DNA from: Paenibacillus sp. CC-CFT747
GTDB lineage: Bacteria > Bacillota > Bacilli > Paenibacillales > NBRC-103111
Length of the DNA: 64,000 nucleotides
Direction: 5' to 3'
NCBI GenBank assembly: GCA_030323305.1
Contig: CP106741.1
Coordinates: 129,001 to 193,000, forward strand
A program made the position numbers and the translations under genes. This document shows, in pieces, positions 61,971 to 64,000 of this stretch; positions within the stretch are counted from its first letter, which is position 1, and every line of letters starts with the position of its first letter. Below the pieces are notes generated by a model. That model worked only from the letters and a program-made list of their open reading frames with translations, had not been told where the DNA came from and searched no databases.

Positions 61971-62816
61971 TTAAAGCATGAACAACAGGGCGGAACCGAT
62001 CAGCAGAAACGTGGATGCCGATACGAGCGCCGCGCGAACGGGAAGGTTTAGCGGCAGCTGTTTCGCCGGATCGAGAATATGCCGGATCCGGTCGTTGACC
62101 GAGGTTTCGGCGAAGGACACATAGGACAGCGGGAGACGGGATGGCTTGTCCCGCTTGAGCAGCTTCAAGAGAGCACTGCCTAAAGCTTCGGGAGAGCCCA
62201 TTCGTTCCATCGCGTACCGGTCGGCCAAAATTTCCCTAGCCGTCCGGTACGGGAGCTCAAGCCACCGGAGAAGCGGAATGTAGCGGAACACCGACGCGAA
62301 CAGCGAAAGCAGGAAGGTTTTAAATGGATCCCCGTGTTTCTGATGGTAGTGCTCATGATGCAGGACCGCCTCCAGCTCCCGGCTGTCCAGCAGGCGGATC
62401 AGGCCTGTGGAAAGAACGATCTGCGGCTTCCACAGCCCGACCGTACAGGCGAGCGGCTCCCCGCTTTCCACCACGTGTACCGCAGCCCCGATCTTGCCGT
62501 ACCGATGGTTGATCTCCGAGGTCAGCGGTTCCAGCTCGATTTCCTTGAGCCGCCGGCGAAACCGGAAGGACCGGATCGCCTCGCTTGCAAGCATGCCGGC
62601 GGCCGCCGCTAACGTAAGCACCACAAGGCCGTCCAGAACATAGCCGACCACCGTCCAGCCGAGCTTCTGGAACACACTCTGGCAGAACTGAAACAGATTG
62701 AATTTCCACTCCCGGTTAAGCAGATCTCCCGTCAGGTAGAGAGCCATTTCCAGTAAGATCATTCCGGCCGTCAGCGTACCCAGCAGAAACAGGTTACGGG
62801 ATCGTTTGCTCCACAT
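61971..62816 (-). CDS. M56-family (BlaR1/MecR1-like) membrane metallopeptidase without sensor domain
   Basis: A 281-residue protein. Two N-terminal helices (about 8-30 and 60-80), then the peptidase with AVLHHEHYHQKHGDPFK (HExxH as HEHYH, about 152-160), and E in YRTAREILADRYAME; a final helix ends at the C-terminus. In BlaR1 a penicillin-binding sensor follows outside the membrane; here it is missing, as in many Bacillota M56 proteins. It begins 3 bases after the blaI stop, so it probably cleaves that repressor. The signal is unknown. Confidence 0.85.
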   Translation of the reverse strand: MWSKRSRNLFLLGTLTAGMILLEMALYLTGDLLNREWKFNLFQFCQSVFQKLGWTVVGYVLDGLVVLTLAAAAGMLASEAIRSFRFRRRLKEIELEPLTSEINHRYGKIGAAVHVVESGEPLACTVGLWKPQIVLSTGLIRLLDSRELEAVLHHEHYHQKHGDPFKTFLLSLFASVFRYIPLLRWLELPYRTAREILADRYAMERMGSPEALGSALLKLLKRDKPSRLPLSYVSFAETSVNDRIRHILDPAKQLPLNLPVRAALVSASTFLLIGSALLFML

Positions 62817-62818
62817 GA

Positions 62819-63231
62819 TCAGCCTTCCTTCTTGAGTTCTTTGATTTTGCGCTCCAGCTTGTCCAGGAGATCGCGGTCGGCTTCCTCCAAAGCATCGAGC
62901 ATGTGGTTGACCGCACGAAGCCCGAATTCCTCCAGCAGGTCCTGTGTCAATTCCTTGGACTGGTTCTCGATGAATTCGTCCATGGTCTGGACCGGGCGGT
63001 ACAAGGCTCCCCGGCCCGCCGTCCGCTTGGACAGGATTCCCTTGTCCACCAGGCGGTTCATGACGGTCATGACCGTGTTGAAATTGGCACTCTTGTCATG
63101 CTCCAGGCCTCTCTGGACATCCTTGATCGACATCTCGGGCCCATTCCATAGAATGCTCATGATGCGCGACTCCAGCGGGCCGAAAAACCGGTTCAGCCCC
63201 TCTCGTTCGTCTTGAAGCTGTTGATCTTCAT
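62819..63231 (-). CDS. BlaI/MecI-family repressor
   Basis: A 137-residue winged-helix repressor: MKINSFKTNERGLNRFFGP, SRIMSILWNGPEMSIKDVQRGL (about 22-43), NFNTVMTVMNRLVDKGILSKRTAGRGALYRPV (recognition helix and wing, about 50-80), and a C-terminal dimerisation helix. The standard N-terminus appears only after one base is added to the C run 63197-63200; otherwise the ATG frame stops after GRG. The start ATG at 63231 has GAGGTGGGGAC. It probably controls its own operon and the DoxX gene through the two operators. Confidence 0.88.
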
Positions 63232-63242
63232 GTCCCCACCTC

Positions 63243-63261
63243 ACACTACCCATTGTAGTGT
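63243..63261 (-). promoter_or_regulatory. BlaI/MecI-like operator upstream of blaI
   Basis: ACACTAC, five bases, GTAGTGT inverted repeat just before the blaI ribosome binding site. Confidence 0.7.
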
Positions 63262-63341
63262 TACGACAGGCAGGCGTCAACCCGCTCCATTCGGTGAAAA
63301 TGGTGGAAGTTTGACGGAAGAGTCCTGCCGGAACGCGAATG

Positions 63342-63372
63342 AAAAAAGCCGTGCCTGTGGCGGCACGGCTTA
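63342..63372 (-). terminator. Intrinsic terminator of araA
   Basis: AAGCCGTGCC/GGCACGGCTT hairpin and six T on the minus strand, downstream of the araA stop. Confidence 0.88.
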
Positions 63373-63444
63373 AGGATAAGTTCCATGGGAGCGGTCGGCG
63401 AAGCGGGTAAAAATCCCCTGCCGGACGCCCGGTCTTGCCCCGCC

Positions 63445-64000
63445 TTAGCGCAGACGCCAGGCGATATCGCTCCAGCGCAGCTCCTGGCGAAACGTTGCCG
63501 GGGTCGTGTTCCTGCCGATGAGCGCGAACTCGATTCCCGTCATCTCCGCCCAGTCGGCCAGCTGCTCGGCCGTTACCTCGTAGGAGAAGCCGGTGTGGTG
63601 CGCTCCGCCCGCCAGAATCCACGCCTCGGCGGAATCCCGGAGCGACGGCTCGGGCTTCCACAGCACGCGGGCAACGGGCAGCTTCGGCATCTCCTGCTGC
63701 GGAGGAACGGCCTCCACCGTGTTCACGAGCAGGCGGAACCGCTTGCCCAGGTCGATCACGGAAGCATTGAGCGCCGCGCCGGACCGGCCGTTGAAGATCA
63801 TGCGGGCCGGATCGGCCTTCCCGCCGATGCCGAGCGGATGAACCTCGATCCTCGGCTTGTCCGCGGCGATCGTCGGGCAGACCTCGAGCATATGGGCCCC
63901 GAGCACGAGCTCGTTGCCCGGCTCCATGTGATACGTATAGTCCTCCATGAACGAGGTGCCGATGCCACCCGCCATGATCTTCATGATGCGGACGAGAGCG
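63445..64000 (-). CDS. araA: L-arabinose isomerase AraA, 5' part outside window
   Basis: The last 184 codons of araA; the gene continues past the right edge. Visible: ALVRIMKIMAGGIGTSFMEDYTYHM, NELVLGAHMLEVCPTIA, and HPLGIGGKADPARMIFNG, all typical of the C-terminal domain, with the metal-binding His in GAHMLEVCP and a catalytic Glu in MEDY. Converts L-arabinose to L-ribulose. Its terminator is well formed. Intact over the visible part. Confidence 0.95.
   Translation of the reverse strand, partial: ALVRIMKIMAGGIGTSFMEDYTYHMEPGNELVLGAHMLEVCPTIAADKPRIEVHPLGIGGKADPARMIFNGRSGAALNASVIDLGKRFRLLVNTVEAVPPQQEMPKLPVARVLWKPEPSLRDSAEAWILAGGAHHTGFSYEVTAEQLADWAEMTGIEFALIGRNTTPATFRQELRWSDIAWRLR

Overview
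The window comes from an endospore-forming member of the Bacillota, most likely Paenibacillus or a close relative (Paenibacillaceae). The evidence is a GC-rich genome with strong AGGAGG-type ribosome binding sites and frequent TTG/GTG starts, spore genes (cotJA, a gerPA-E operon, a YtvI-type membrane protein), a Bacillus-type sufCDSUB operon, mtnK-mtnA and yfkAB. There are no rRNA or tRNA genes, no CRISPR array and no recognisable transposase or prophage gene.

Layout. 1-14.5 kb (minus strand): cotJA end, HD phosphohydrolase, MoxR/DUF58/DUF4129 operon, two membrane proteins (AI-2E family, CNNM/CorC), radical SAM YfkAB, an MMPL exporter, an HD-GYP protein, uppP and a YunD-type 5'-nucleotidase. 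14.5-19 kb: molybdenum cofactor genes (a MoaD-MoaE fusion, MoeB, a small molybdopterin-oxidoreductase-like protein), a second HD-GYP protein and a GH43-like glycosidase. 19-25.3 kb: suf iron-sulfur operon with a Fur-like operator, then DUF1802. 25.4-36 kb: mtnKA, SGNH hydrolase, purT, mntH with MntR-like operators, MerR and ROK regulators, paired short chromate transporters. 36-41 kb: a 33-residue membrane protein, gerPA-E, lactonase, diguanylate cyclase. 41.4-43.8 kb: sulfatase divergent from an AraC regulator. 44-59.3 kb: a 14-gene carotenoid island. 59.4-64 kb: Dabb protein, K+/H+ antiporter, DoxX, BlaI/M56 pair, and the araA 3' end.

The carotenoid island is the most interesting part. It holds fni (IPP isomerase), crtM, four CrtN/CrtP-type oxidoreductases, an aldehyde dehydrogenase, two GT2 glycosyltransferases, two different acyltransferases (CrtO-type and PlsC-type) and a CruF-type DUF422 protein. 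Its regulator is a MerR-B12 photoreceptor of the CarH class. Both crt promoters carry TNTACA-like direct repeats at about 11-bp spacing, the geometry expected of a CarH operator. The inferred system is a light-induced, acylated and glycosylated carotenoic acid pathway related to staphyloxanthin synthesis.

Reading caution. At least 48 coding breaks are visible. Each is repaired by adding one base to a homopolymer run of 3-6, nearly always G or C. After repair every affected gene span is a multiple of three and family motifs, and often ATGA overlaps with the next gene, are restored. I treat these as sequence or assembly errors, give the full gene span, and name the suspected run in each entry.
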